From assembly GCA_029257865.1 (NCBI GenBank), contig JARIAN010000086.1, positions 1 to 64,000 on the forward strand: a stretch of DNA of 64,000 nt, given 5' to 3'. The position numbers and the translations under genes are program-made. Within the stretch, counting starts at the first letter, position 1. Every line of letters begins with the position of its first letter. Of the stretch, positions 25,650 through 34,332 are shown piece by piece. Under the pieces are notes generated by a model. The model did no database searches and was not told the origin of the DNA. It worked only from the letters and a program-made list of their open reading frames with translations. This DNA is from Phocaeicola sp. (GTDB lineage: Bacteria; Bacteroidota; Bacteroidia; Bacteroidales; Bacteroidaceae).

Positions 25650-25683
25650 GAGCTAGGCCTATCTCATCTGATGGGCCTAGCTC
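25650..25683 (-). promoter_or_regulatory. Stem-loop in the leader of the NifX-like gene, possible attenuator
   Basis: A perfect 10-base stem (GAGCTAGGCC at 25650-25659 with GGCCTAGCTC at 25674-25683) lies between the promoter and the start codon. On the transcribed strand it is followed five bases later by TTTTTT, so it may terminate transcription before the gene. Confidence 0.55.
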
Positions 25684-25704
25684 TATGATTTTATTGTCTG
25701 TTGA

Positions 25705-25735
25705 CAAAGTTACAGAATTTTTCCTTTCCTAGAAA
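25705..25735 (-). promoter_or_regulatory. Promoter of the NifX-like gene
   Basis: On the minus strand TTTC (25732-25735) is followed after 19 bases by TAACTTTG (25705-25712), an exact -7 box. Transcription should begin near 25698, which gives a leader of about 70 bases. Confidence 0.6.
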
Positions 25736-25797
25736 GGTTTTATGGAGATATTTCCCCTTTTAGATAGCTTTAGAAGCCTTTTTAGGTGACAAAAATA

Positions 25798-28700
25798 TCA
25801 GTCTGGGTCAGTTGGCATACTTATTATTTGCTGTAGGATTTGTACAGCTTGATTTACTTTGGTGATATCTTTTACCACCATGCTGCGCTTGCCGTTCTGT
25901 TCGCGTAAATTGCAGGAACGGGGATTCTGAGCCATATAGCTGATGATTTTCCCAAAAGCTTCACTTTGATAGTAAGGACTGTCCATGTTGGGGACAAAAT
26001 ACAGGTTCATGCGTCCTGCTTTTAGTATTACCTTGGCGATGCCCAGTCGTTTGGCTATTCTTCGGAGAGGCACCACACGGAGCAAATCTTGTGTTTCAGG
26101 AGGAATTTTGCCGAACCGGTCTTTGAGCCGTTCTTCAAATGCCTCCACATCACGGTCCAGTTCTAATTTATCCAGTTCTCGGTAAAGTAACATTCGCTCG
26201 CTGCTGCTCGGTACATATTCATTAGGGAAGAGCAGTTCAAGGTCGCTTTCCAGCATACATTCGTCTACAAACTCTTCACCGCTTATTTTCTCCTCACCGG
26301 CTTTAATCTCTTCAGCGTAAAGGTCGGCAAACTCTTCGTTCTTCAGTTCTGTTACCGCTTCCGACAAAATTTTCTGGTAAGTTTCATATCCCAGGTCGGC
26401 AATGAATCCGCTTTGTTCTGCTCCCAGCATATTACCTGCTCCCCTGATATCAAGGTCTTGCATAGCAATATGTATTCCACTTCCCAGGTCGCTGAAATTT
26501 TCGATGGCTTGCAATCTGCGTTTGGCTTCTGGAGTTAAAGAAGAAAGAGGAGGAGCCATTAGGTAGCAGAATGCTTTCTTGTTGCCTCGTCCTACTCGTC
26601 CTCGCATTTGGTGCAAGTCGCTCAGACCAAAGTTTTGTGCTTGATTGATGATAATGGTGTTGGCATTTGGAATATCGATACCACTTTCGATGATAGTAGT
26701 AGCCAGCAAGACATCATAGTCATAGTTCATGAAGTCGAAAACAATTTTCTCCAGTTCTTCCGGTTGCATTTGTCCATGTCCGATACAGACGCGGCAGTCG
26801 GGAATGTTCCGTTGAATCATAGCTTTCAGCTCTACCAGGTTATTGATGCGGTTGTTGACAAAGAAAACCTGTCCGTTTCTGCTCATTTCAAAATTGATGG
26901 CCTCCGTTATGATTTCCTCGTTGAAAGTATGCACTTCGGTTTGTATCGGGTACCGGTTGGGTGGAGGTGTCTGTATGACAGAAAGATCTCTTGCCCCCAT
27001 CAGAGAGAACTGCAAGGTTCGGGGGATAGGAGTAGCTGTCATGGTAAGCGTGTCGACATTGATTTTTATTTGACGTAGCTTTTCCTTGACACTTACACCG
27101 AATTTCTGTTCTTCATCGATGATGAGTAGTCCTAAATCTTTGAATTTCACACTCTTTCCGATAATTTTATGAGTTCCAATCAAGATATTGATTTCTCCAG
27201 CTGCCAGTTCTTTCAAGATACGGTTGGTGTCTTTGGTGGTACGGGCACGGCTCAGATAGTCTATTTTGCATGGCAGGTTGTCCAGACGTTTGCTGAAGGT
27301 CTGGTAGTGCTGATAAGCTAATACGGTGGTAGGTACCAATACTGCCACCTGCTTGTTGTCGGCCACAGCTTTAAAGGCTGCACGGATGGCGACTTCTGTC
27401 TTCCCAAAGCCTACGTCGCCGCAGACCAGCCGGTCCATCGGACGGTTACTTTCCATATCAGCCTTCACTTCTTGTGTAGCTTTTAGCTGGTCGGGAGTAT
27501 CTTCATAAAGGAAACTTGCTTCCAGTTCATGCTGTAAGAAACTATCCGGACTGTAGCTGAATCCCTTTTCCTGTCTTCGTTGCGAATACAGTTTTATCAA
27601 GTCTCGGGCAATGTCCTTGATTTTGGTTTTGGTGCGGTCTTTGATTTTTTCCCAAGCTCCGGTTCCTAATTTGCTGATGCGCGGAGGGTTTCCTTCTTTT
27701 CCTTTATACTTGGAAATCTTATGTAAAGAATGGATGGATACAAAAACAACATCATCATTTTGGTAGACCAATTTGATGACTTCTTGCGTGGTGTTTCCGT
27801 TTGGAATTCTAACCAGTCCGGCAAACTTTCCGATACCATGGTCGATATGTACTACATAGTCTCCCATTTCAAACTGATTGAGCTCTTTGAGTGAGAGTGC
27901 AACCTTTCCACTTCGTGCCTTGTCACTTCGGAGGTTGTATTTATGGAAACGGTCGAATATCTGATGGTCGGTAAAGATGCAGCATTTCAGGGTATGGTCT
28001 ACAAATCCCTCATGTAAGGTTCGGTCTACCGGAGTAAATGAAATTTGGTCTCCTCTTTCCTTGAAGATATCGCGTAGGCGGTCGGTTTGCTTGCAACTGT
28101 CCGAACAGATATAAAGCTGGTATCCACGTTGTTGATAATCGGTCAATGTGGATGAGACCATGTCAAAGTTTTTGTGGAAAATTGGTTGGATGGAAGTATT
28201 GAACTTCAAGTTGGCTTGTGGTTTTCCGGTAGCTTTGCTTCCAAAGTCTATTCGGGTGAGTTCTAAAGCTTTAACCGTAAATTCTGCTCCATCAATAAGT
28301 TTTTTCTCCAGGTTGATTTGAGGAGTATCTTCTCCCTCATAGGCTACAAGAGCTTGTGGTGCCAACGCTTCTTCGCGTACAGCTTGTATTCGTTCTCTAA
28401 TCCATAGCAGGTCTTTGGTCCAAAGAACGGTATTGCGGGGCACGAAGTCAAGCAGGCAGACTTCATCGGCAGTAGAATTGGTAAGTTCTGGTACAATGCT
28501 GATAGCATCTTTCTTTTCGCGCGAGAGTTGGTTCTCCACTTCAAAAGTACGGATTGTATCGATTTCGTCGCCGAAGAAGTCGATACGGAAAGGATATTCA
28601 GAAGCGAATGAATAAACATCAATGATACTACCTCTGGTGGCGAATTGACCTGGTTCATATACATAGTCTACCCGCTCAAAACCATCTTCCAACAGTCTTT

Positions 28701-29172
28701 GGATGATTTGCTCTGTTTCGATAACTTGCCCTACCTTGAGTTTTAAGGTGCAGTTGATCAGCTGTTTCTGTGAAACCACTTTTTCTGCCAATGCATCGGG
28801 ATAAGTGACTACTACCAGTTGTTTTTCTTTCTCCAGTGCGCTGAGGACTTCTGTCCGCAAGATTTCATTGGCTGCATCTCGCTGTCCATATTTGATAGCT
28901 CTTTTAAAAGAAGAGGGGAAGAACAAGGTTTGCTCATCACCGTTTACCTGTACGATATCATGATAGAAATACCCGGCCTCTTCTATATCATTGAGTATAA
29001 AAAGGTGTATACCCGAACTTTTTTTAACGATGCAAGAGGCAAAGAAGGAAGCACACGAAGCATGTACTCCTTCCAGATGGAACGTATGTATTTCTTTGTT
29101 TGCCAGTAGTGAAGACAGTCCTTCTACGTGAGGATGCTTGGCATATATTTTTTGGAAATCTTTTATATTCAT
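25798..29172 (-). CDS. mfd: Transcription-repair coupling factor
   Basis: This 1124-residue protein is full length for Mfd. The N-terminal UvrB-homology part is followed by the RNA polymerase-binding domain near 430-510 (ELNQFEMGDYVVHIDHGIGKFAGL). The superfamily 2 translocase has Walker A GDVGFGKTE near residue 584, DEEQKFG near 685, TMTATPIPRTL and QMRGRVGRGNKKAFCYL. The C-terminal TRCF domain (about 960-1100) holds MLLYRELDKLE. Mfd removes RNA polymerase stalled at DNA lesions and recruits UvrA. It is divergent from the TPR gene, with overlapping promoters in a 70-base gap. Confidence 0.96.
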   Translation of the reverse strand: MNIKDFQKIYAKHPHVEGLSSLLANKEIHTFHLEGVHASCASFFASCIVKKSSGIHLFILNDIEEAGYFYHDIVQVNGDEQTLFFPSSFKRAIKYGQRDAANEILRTEVLSALEKEKQLVVVTYPDALAEKVVSQKQLINCTLKLKVGQVIETEQIIQRLLEDGFERVDYVYEPGQFATRGSIIDVYSFASEYPFRIDFFGDEIDTIRTFEVENQLSREKKDAISIVPELTNSTADEVCLLDFVPRNTVLWTKDLLWIRERIQAVREEALAPQALVAYEGEDTPQINLEKKLIDGAEFTVKALELTRIDFGSKATGKPQANLKFNTSIQPIFHKNFDMVSSTLTDYQQRGYQLYICSDSCKQTDRLRDIFKERGDQISFTPVDRTLHEGFVDHTLKCCIFTDHQIFDRFHKYNLRSDKARSGKVALSLKELNQFEMGDYVVHIDHGIGKFAGLVRIPNGNTTQEVIKLVYQNDDVVFVSIHSLHKISKYKGKEGNPPRISKLGTGAWEKIKDRTKTKIKDIARDLIKLYSQRRQEKGFSYSPDSFLQHELEASFLYEDTPDQLKATQEVKADMESNRPMDRLVCGDVGFGKTEVAIRAAFKAVADNKQVAVLVPTTVLAYQHYQTFSKRLDNLPCKIDYLSRARTTKDTNRILKELAAGEINILIGTHKIIGKSVKFKDLGLLIIDEEQKFGVSVKEKLRQIKINVDTLTMTATPIPRTLQFSLMGARDLSVIQTPPPNRYPIQTEVHTFNEEIITEAINFEMSRNGQVFFVNNRINNLVELKAMIQRNIPDCRVCIGHGQMQPEELEKIVFDFMNYDYDVLLATTIIESGIDIPNANTIIINQAQNFGLSDLHQMRGRVGRGNKKAFCYLMAPPLSSLTPEAKRRLQAIENFSDLGSGIHIAMQDLDIRGAGNMLGAEQSGFIADLGYETYQKILSEAVTELKNEEFADLYAEEIKAGEEKISGEEFVDECMLESDLELLFPNEYVPSSSERMLLYRELDKLELDRDVEAFEERLKDRFGKIPPETQDLLRVVPLRRIAKRLGIAKVILKAGRMNLYFVPNMDSPYYQSEAFGKIISYMAQNPRSCNLREQNGKRSMVVKDITKVNQAVQILQQIISMPTDPD

Positions 29173-29192
29173 CTTGTTTTTTGAGATATCTG

Positions 29193-29220
29193 CAAAATTA
29201 CAAATTAATTAGTACATTTG
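29193..29220. promoter_or_regulatory. Face-to-face -7 boxes for mfd and the TPR gene
   Basis: TAATTTTG on the minus strand (29193-29200) faces mfd, and TACATTTG on the plus strand (29213-29220) faces the TPR gene. Both match TAnnTTTG and they are only 12 bases apart, so the two promoters overlap. The -33 boxes are weak on both sides. Confidence 0.5.
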
Positions 29221-29242
29221 TTTCCAATAAACAAAACTATTT

Positions 29243-31396
29243 ATGATGTATACTGATTGCATTGAACTATTAAAAAACAATAGACTAAAGGAGACGTTGG
29301 CGAAATTGAAGATTTTTGCCGATGAATTGGACAACTGGCAGATGCAACAGGAAGTGGAAAGACTTCAGTCCACTTATGGGTTGATGCTGGAGTATATGGA
29401 GCGAGGAGTGGTTGATCCTCAGCAAGAAATGGTATATAACCGGATGGTGAACTCGGCTTATGAACTGATAGACCGTGCCGAGTTTATACGTAAAAACTAT
29501 GAAGGTAAGACCGTGAAGGCGCGACTGTATAATAAATATCAGCGCTTACAACCATCTGATTTCTCTACGATAGGAGTCAAACTGGAGACCTATGCTCAGA
29601 ATTGGGCTATGTTGGAATTATCTGGAGCTTCGGAAACGGAGGTGAATGCACAACGCAAGGCTCTTGCTTTGCAACACGAAAGGCAGGTAGATGTGTTGTT
29701 TTATAAAATTTGGGTGTCACTGCATTGGTCGGAAGAGGACTTGGCTGAGGCCGAAGGCTTGTTCGATTCTTTGCTGATTCCAGCCAATGATCTGGCTGTA
29801 ATGGTCAGCGCTGTGACTTTAAATCTATTGGAGTATTTTGATGAGGCTAAACTGCGTTTGCTGGTCAAGGTGTACTTGAATCGTACGGAAACAGTGATAA
29901 CCCAGCGGGCATTGGTTGGCATTGCGTGGGTGGTGATGGCTTATTCGGAACGTGTAGAGCGCTACCCTGATTTGAAGAAGCGTTTGGATTCATTGAAAGA
30001 GCAGCCTAAGTTGGCCGACGAACTCTATCGGATTCAGACTTTATTCCTCTTGACTCGGGAAACTGAGAAGCTAGACGGAAAGATGGATGATGAGATTATG
30101 AATATGATTTCCAAGAATCCTAATATCATGGATGCTCCTCTCAATCTGGATGATCTGGATGAGATGAATCCTGAATGGAAAGAAGGACTGACCAAACTCA
30201 GCGAGGAAGCAGGAAAGATGAATCGTCTGCAAATGGAAGGCGTAGATACTTACGTCAATTTCTTTTCCAAACTGAAGACAAGTGCTTTCTTCAGTGAAAC
30301 ACCTCATTGGTTTTATCCGTTCGATTTGAACCAGTCAGAATTGGTCGGTTGGTTAAGCCAGGAAGATACAAAGTCTTCTCCTACAAATTTAGTGTTGAGG
30401 AATCCGTTGTTTTGTGACTCAGACAAATATTCCATTGCTCAAAGTTTTCTTTCTATTCCTACTTCTATGCGGGGTGATTTCTTCGGCATGTTGAATATGA
30501 AAGATTTGCCACAAGAAGGTTTGTCGCACCTGGATGAACTTCAGTATATTGCAGAGAAATCCGAGTTTGAATCTCAACGTTATATCCATGACCTGTATCG
30601 TTTCTTTTATTATAGTGGTTCGGGCAAGGAACTTCCCAATATATTCAAGTCGTTGCCTCTTCTTTGGAAAAATCCGATTTGGGCAGGTGTGATGGATTTA
30701 AGTCGTTTGGCTGAATTCCTTTTCGGAAAAGCTTATTATAAGGAAGCAAAGGAGGTTTATCAGATGTTGGTATCCCAAGGAGTTTCTGATGGTGAAGTTT
30801 ATCAGAAGTATGGTTTTTCTTGTCAGAAAGAAGGAGATTATGTTCAGGCTGTGGCAATGTATGAGCATGCTGACATATTGAATCCGGACAACCCTTGGAC
30901 CTTGAAGCATATAGGTCGCTGTTATAAGCAGTTGAAAGAGTATCAAAAGGCATTGGATGTGTTTATGCGTTTGAATACGCTTCAGCCAGAGAAGGCCGAT
31001 TGCTTGTTTCAGATAGGACAATGTATGGTGGGGTTGCATGAGTATCAAGAGGCCTTGTCTTATTTGTTTAAAGTGGAATATCTGAAAGGATTATCTGAAA
31101 ATATTAGTAGGACCATTGCTTGGTGTTGCTTTAAGCTAGGGAAATATGAGAAAGCAATTGCCTATTACGAGAAGAATATACAGGAAACTTCCGGTGAAGT
31201 AAGCGATTGGTTAAACTTGGGGCATGTCTATTTGGTAGAAGGAATTTTGGGAGAGGCTGTAAAATGTTATCGTCAGGTGGAGCGAGAGTGTGGAAGCCAT
31301 GAAGCCTTCTTGAAACTTTATCAAGCAGATTTCCCTGTGGTAGAAAAATATGGAGTTGACCGTATGAGATATGATTGGGTGGCAGAAATGCTATAA
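29243..31396 (+). CDS. Tetratricopeptide repeat protein
   Basis: The 717 residues lack a signal peptide, so the protein is probably cytosolic. The first two thirds are helical and I do not recognise a domain there. TPR units can be read from about 485 to 690, for example AKEVYQMLVSQGVSDGEVYQKYGFSCQKEGDY, AVAMYEHADILNPDNPWTLKHIGRCYKQLKEYQKAL-type spacing and GKYEKAIAYYEKNI. TPR arrays bind partner proteins, and no partner is suggested by the context. Two adjacent ATG codons (29243 and 29246) could start it. It ends before a strong bidirectional terminator. Confidence 0.85.
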   Translation: MMYTDCIELLKNNRLKETLAKLKIFADELDNWQMQQEVERLQSTYGLMLEYMERGVVDPQQEMVYNRMVNSAYELIDRAEFIRKNYEGKTVKARLYNKYQRLQPSDFSTIGVKLETYAQNWAMLELSGASETEVNAQRKALALQHERQVDVLFYKIWVSLHWSEEDLAEAEGLFDSLLIPANDLAVMVSAVTLNLLEYFDEAKLRLLVKVYLNRTETVITQRALVGIAWVVMAYSERVERYPDLKKRLDSLKEQPKLADELYRIQTLFLLTRETEKLDGKMDDEIMNMISKNPNIMDAPLNLDDLDEMNPEWKEGLTKLSEEAGKMNRLQMEGVDTYVNFFSKLKTSAFFSETPHWFYPFDLNQSELVGWLSQEDTKSSPTNLVLRNPLFCDSDKYSIAQSFLSIPTSMRGDFFGMLNMKDLPQEGLSHLDELQYIAEKSEFESQRYIHDLYRFFYYSGSGKELPNIFKSLPLLWKNPIWAGVMDLSRLAEFLFGKAYYKEAKEVYQMLVSQGVSDGEVYQKYGFSCQKEGDYVQAVAMYEHADILNPDNPWTLKHIGRCYKQLKEYQKALDVFMRLNTLQPEKADCLFQIGQCMVGLHEYQEALSYLFKVEYLKGLSENISRTIAWCCFKLGKYEKAIAYYEKNIQETSGEVSDWLNLGHVYLVEGILGEAVKCYRQVERECGSHEAFLKLYQADFPVVEKYGVDRMRYDWVAEML

Positions 31397-31400
31397 ATAA

Positions 31401-31440
31401 AAAAAGTTCCATTTCAGAATTAGAAATGGAACTTTTTTTT
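31401..31440. terminator. Bidirectional terminator between the TPR gene and slyD
   Basis: AAAAAGTTCCATTTC (31401-31415) pairs with GAAATGGAACTTTTT (31423-31437), with a T run on both strands. Confidence 0.88.
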
Positions 31441-31478
31441 ATGGTCAATAAGCACTCTTGTGATAGAGGTTGCAGGGA

Positions 31479-32057
31479 TTAGTGGCAATGTCCACAGCAG
31501 CAGTCCTCATCTTCGTGATGATGTTCACCGCAGCCGCCTCCGCAGCCTTCACAACCACCTCCGCAGCCACCGCTCATCATATTGACAAGTTCTTGTATTT
31601 CTTTGTTGGTAGCTTCGCGCATTTCAATTACTTTTCCTTCGAAAGTCAGGTCTTTTCCAGCATGAGGGTGATTCAAGTCAACCACTACCTTATCTTCTGT
31701 AATTTCACCTACATTAGCATAGAACTGGTTGCCTTCTGCATCGCTTAGCATAATGATGTTTCCCGGAAAGATATTGTCGCTATCAAATTTTCCATCTGCA
31801 TCGCAGAACATTGATTTAGCAACTTGACGTACATTGTCTTCATTACGTTCGCCATAAGCTTCAGCACAAGGGATGGTGAAGTTGAAGTTGTCTCCAGTAT
31901 TCAAAGTTGTGATTTCTTTTTCGAAACGGTCAAGAGTATAACCTATGCCAGTGATAAACTGAAAAGGGTGTTCTGCAGGAGCTTCTTCCAGCATTTCTTT
32001 TTTGCCATCGGCGATAGCATACAATTTATATGCAACGGTGATGTATTTATTTTCCAT
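31479..32057 (-). CDS. slyD: SlyD-type FKBP peptidyl-prolyl isomerase with Cys/His-rich tail
   Basis: The 192 residues begin with a split FKBP domain interrupted by an insert-in-flap domain, as in SlyD: FQFITGIGYTLDRFEKEI and IPCAEAYGER, then the insert (about 85-135), then VVVDLNHPHAGKDLTFEGKVIEM. The C-terminal tail from about residue 163 contains eight Cys and five His in Gly-rich spacing, comparable to the nickel-binding tail of E. coli SlyD. The protein catalyses proline isomerisation, acts as a chaperone and may store or deliver metal. Monocistronic, with its own promoter and a shared terminator. Confidence 0.9.
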   Translation of the reverse strand: MENKYITVAYKLYAIADGKKEMLEEAPAEHPFQFITGIGYTLDRFEKEITTLNTGDNFNFTIPCAEAYGERNEDNVRQVAKSMFCDADGKFDSDNIFPGNIIMLSDAEGNQFYANVGEITEDKVVVDLNHPHAGKDLTFEGKVIEMREATNKEIQELVNMMSGGCGGGCEGCGGGCGEHHHEDEDCCCGHCH

Positions 32058-32102
32058 AAATCAAAATGTATTAATAATATAATAATCTATTCAAAACATT
32101 TG

Positions 32103-32134
32103 CAAATATAATGAGAAGTACTGAATATCCGCAA
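32103..32134 (-). promoter_or_regulatory. Promoter of slyD
   Basis: On the minus strand TTG (32132-32134) is followed after 21 bases by TATATTTG (32103-32110), an exact -7 box, 46 bases before the start codon. Confidence 0.6.
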
Positions 32135-32259
32135 TAATTAAGAAAATAAAGCAAGTGTACCTTATGGTTGTTGCTTTTGTATTATTGTAGAATAATGTTA
32201 TAAAATCAATGCTTAATATAACCGAATTTATAAAATTGGCAATTTTTCCTGTCATATTA

Positions 32260-32290
32260 TTTGGTTGTTTCAAAAAAGAATATACCTTTG
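32260..32290 (+). promoter_or_regulatory. Promoter of the ilv operon
   Basis: TTTG (32260-32263), exactly 19 bases, then TACCTTTG (32283-32290): a full match to the Bacteroides promoter consensus. Transcription should begin near 32296, about 23 bases before the leader peptide ATG and about 210 bases before ilvD. Confidence 0.8.
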
Positions 32291-32318
32291 CAATCATCAA
32301 ATAAAGCAAGAAAGAGAA

Positions 32319-32393
32319 ATGAATCAGATTAATAACATATATAGCTTGGCAATTTTGCTGATTATTATTCGCGTCGTGGTCATTTGTCCATGA
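32319..32393 (+). CDS. ilv leader peptide (24 residues)
   Basis: A 24-codon frame starts at ATG 32319 behind an A-rich Bacteroides-type initiation region (GAAAGAGAA) and stops at TGA 32391-32393. It encodes seven Ile, three Leu and three Val. Residues 10-22 read LAILLIIIRVVVI, so 11 of 13 are branched-chain amino acids. It lies between a canonical promoter and a terminator that precedes ilvD. This is the composition and position expected of an attenuation control peptide: when charged tRNAs for Ile, Leu or Val are scarce, ribosomes would stall here and change the fold of the RNA downstream. The coding frame and its composition are seen directly; its function is inferred. Confidence 0.85.
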   Translation: MNQINNIYSLAILLIIIRVVVICP

Positions 32394-32454
32394 GGTGAGT
32401 AAGGTTGTATATGTAGTTGTCTGGAAATAGATAAGGAAAAAGGCCTTTCTCACC
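32394..32454 (+). promoter_or_regulatory. Predicted antiterminator of the ilv attenuator
   Basis: GGTGAGTAAGG (32394-32404) starts at the base after the leader-peptide stop codon. It can pair with CCTTTCTCACC (32444-32454) in 10 of 11 positions, the only mismatch being T-T. That second segment is the left arm of the terminator, so the two structures exclude each other. A ribosome resting on the stop codon would cover the first segment and let the terminator form. Confidence 0.75.
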
Positions 32455-32477
32455 GAGTGTGAAGAAAGGCCTTTTTT
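32437..32477 (+). terminator. Attenuator terminator upstream of ilvD
   Basis: AAAAAGGCCTTTCT (32437-32450) pairs with AGAAAGGCCTTTTT (32463-32476), and the stem can extend inward by CAC/GTG past a bulged A. A run of six T ends at 32477. It sits 27 bases before the ilvD start codon, with a promoter upstream and no complete structural gene between them, as in amino-acid operon attenuators. Confidence 0.88.
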
Positions 32478-32504
32478 AGTATTGGCTACGAAAGGAAGAA
32501 AAAC

Positions 32505-34307
32505 ATGAAACATCAGTTACGCAGTTCAATGAGTACGCAGGGACGTAGGATGGCGGGTGCCAGAGCCCTCTGGGGGGCTAACGGTATGAAGAAAGAAATG
32601 ATAGGTAAACCAATTGTTGCTATTGTCAATTCGTTTACTCAGTTTGTGCCGGGACATACTCATCTGCATGAGATTGGGCAGGTGGTAAAGGCGGAGATAG
32701 AGAAGTTGGGATGCTTTGCAGCCGAATTTAATACAATAGCTATTGATGATGGTATTGCCATGGGGCATGATGGGATGTTGTATTCTCTTCCTTCACGTGA
32801 TATAATTGCCGACAGTGTGGAGTATATGGTGAATGCTCATAAGGCAGACGCTATGGTATGCATCTCCAATTGTGATAAGATTACTCCGGGTATGTTGATG
32901 GCTGCCATGCGGTTAAATATTCCTGCAGTCTTTGTTTCTGGAGGTCCGATGGAAGCTGGTGATTGGAACGGCAAGCATTTGGACTTGGTAGATGCGATGA
33001 TTAAGTCGGCCGACTCTACAGTAAGTGATGCGGATGTAGAAGAGATAGAACGGCGGGCATGTCCTGGATGTGGAAGCTGTTCGGGAATGTTTACAGCCAA
33101 TTCGATGAACTGTCTGAATGAAGCGATAGGAATGGCTCTACCGGGTAACGGAACGGTGGTAGCTACTCATGAGAATCGTCTTTGTCTGTTTCGCGATGCG
33201 GCTGCTTTGATTGTGAAAAATGCGTATCGTTATTATGAAGATGGTGATGAGCGTGTATTGCCTAGAAGTATTGCCACTCGTCAGGCTTTTATGAATGCTA
33301 TGACATTGGACATTGCGATGGGCGGTTCTACCAATACGGTGCTTCATTTGTTGGCTATTGCCCATGAGGCGGAGGTGGATTTCTGCATGGACGATATTGA
33401 TGCTCTTTCTCGTAAAGTTCCTTGTCTGTGTAAGGTGGCTCCGAATACTCAGAAATATCATATTCAAGATGTGAATCGTGCCGGAGGGGTATTAAATATT
33501 TTGGCGGAATTGAATAGAGGAGGTTTGTTGGACACTTCTGTACATCGTGTAGACGGATTGACTCTTGCTGAGGCTCTTGACCGATATGATGTAACGAAGG
33601 CTCATCCCGATTCGGAAGCATTGCGAATCTATCTCAGTGCTCCTGCTGGGAATTTCAGCATCCATATGGGGTCTCAGAATACCGTCTATACCACGCTTGA
33701 TGTCGACCGCAGTGAAGGTTGTATCCGTGACTTGCATCATGCTTATAGCAAAGATGGTGGGCTGGCTGTATTGAAAGGGAATATCGCACAAGATGGTTGT
33801 GTGGTAAAGACGGCAGGAGTGGATGAGAGTATTTGGAAATTCTCAGGACCGGCCAAGGTCTTTGATTCTCAGGAATCGGCTTGTGAAGGTATCTTGAAGG
33901 GTAAGGTTGTAAGTGGTGATGTGGTGGTTATTACTCATGAAGGTCCTAAGGGGGGACCTGGTATGCAGGAAATGTTATATCCTACTTCCTATATCAAGTC
34001 CAAGCATTTGGGTAAGGAGTGTGCACTGATAACCGATGGGCGGTTCAGTGGAGGAACTTCCGGATTGAGTATCGGACATATTTCTCCCGAGGCTGCTGCT
34101 GGAGGGAATATCGGCAAGATTGTAGACGGCGATATCATTGATATTGATATTCCAGCACGTAGCATCAATGTAAGGTTGAGTGAAGCAGAGTTGGATGCGC
34201 GTCCGATGACTCCGGTGACTCGTCGGCGTGAGGTTTCAAAAGCATTGAAGGCTTATGCGGCGATGGTTAGCTCTGCAGATAAAGGAGGGGTGAGATTGAT
34301 AGACTGA
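32505..34307 (+). CDS. ilvD: Dihydroxy-acid dehydratase
   Basis: The 600 residues are typical for IlvD, which dehydrates 2,3-dihydroxy-isovalerate and 2,3-dihydroxy-3-methylvalerate to the 2-keto acids of valine and isoleucine. The opening [17 protein letters not shown] is the family signature. Iron-sulfur ligands C123 (SNCDK) and C192 ([11 protein letters not shown]) are present, with D81 and the probably carbamylated K125 as magnesium ligands. [22 protein letters not shown] lies near the C-terminus. It is first in the operon, after the attenuator. Placing the Fe-S enzyme first is usual in Bacteroides ilv operons. Confidence 0.95.
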   Translation: MKHQLRSSMSTQGRRMAGARALWGANGMKKEMIGKPIVAIVNSFTQFVPGHTHLHEIGQVVKAEIEKLGCFAAEFNTIAIDDGIAMGHDGMLYSLPSRDIIADSVEYMVNAHKADAMVCISNCDKITPGMLMAAMRLNIPAVFVSGGPMEAGDWNGKHLDLVDAMIKSADSTVSDADVEEIERRACPGCGSCSGMFTANSMNCLNEAIGMALPGNGTVVATHENRLCLFRDAAALIVKNAYRYYEDGDERVLPRSIATRQAFMNAMTLDIAMGGSTNTVLHLLAIAHEAEVDFCMDDIDALSRKVPCLCKVAPNTQKYHIQDVNRAGGVLNILAELNRGGLLDTSVHRVDGLTLAEALDRYDVTKAHPDSEALRIYLSAPAGNFSIHMGSQNTVYTTLDVDRSEGCIRDLHHAYSKDGGLAVLKGNIAQDGCVVKTAGVDESIWKFSGPAKVFDSQESACEGILKGKVVSGDVVVITHEGPKGGPGMQEMLYPTSYIKSKHLGKECALITDGRFSGGTSGLSIGHISPEAAAGGNIGKIVDGDIIDIDIPARSINVRLSEAELDARPMTPVTRRREVSKALKAYAAMVSSADKGGVRLID

Positions 34308-34332
34308 TGTAGACAATGAAAATCTAAATGTG

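Noticed and set aside
25627-25707. N-terminal extension of the NifX-like protein
   Set aside because: Its first codon lies inside the -7 box, so it would not be transcribed; the next bases form the leader hairpin.
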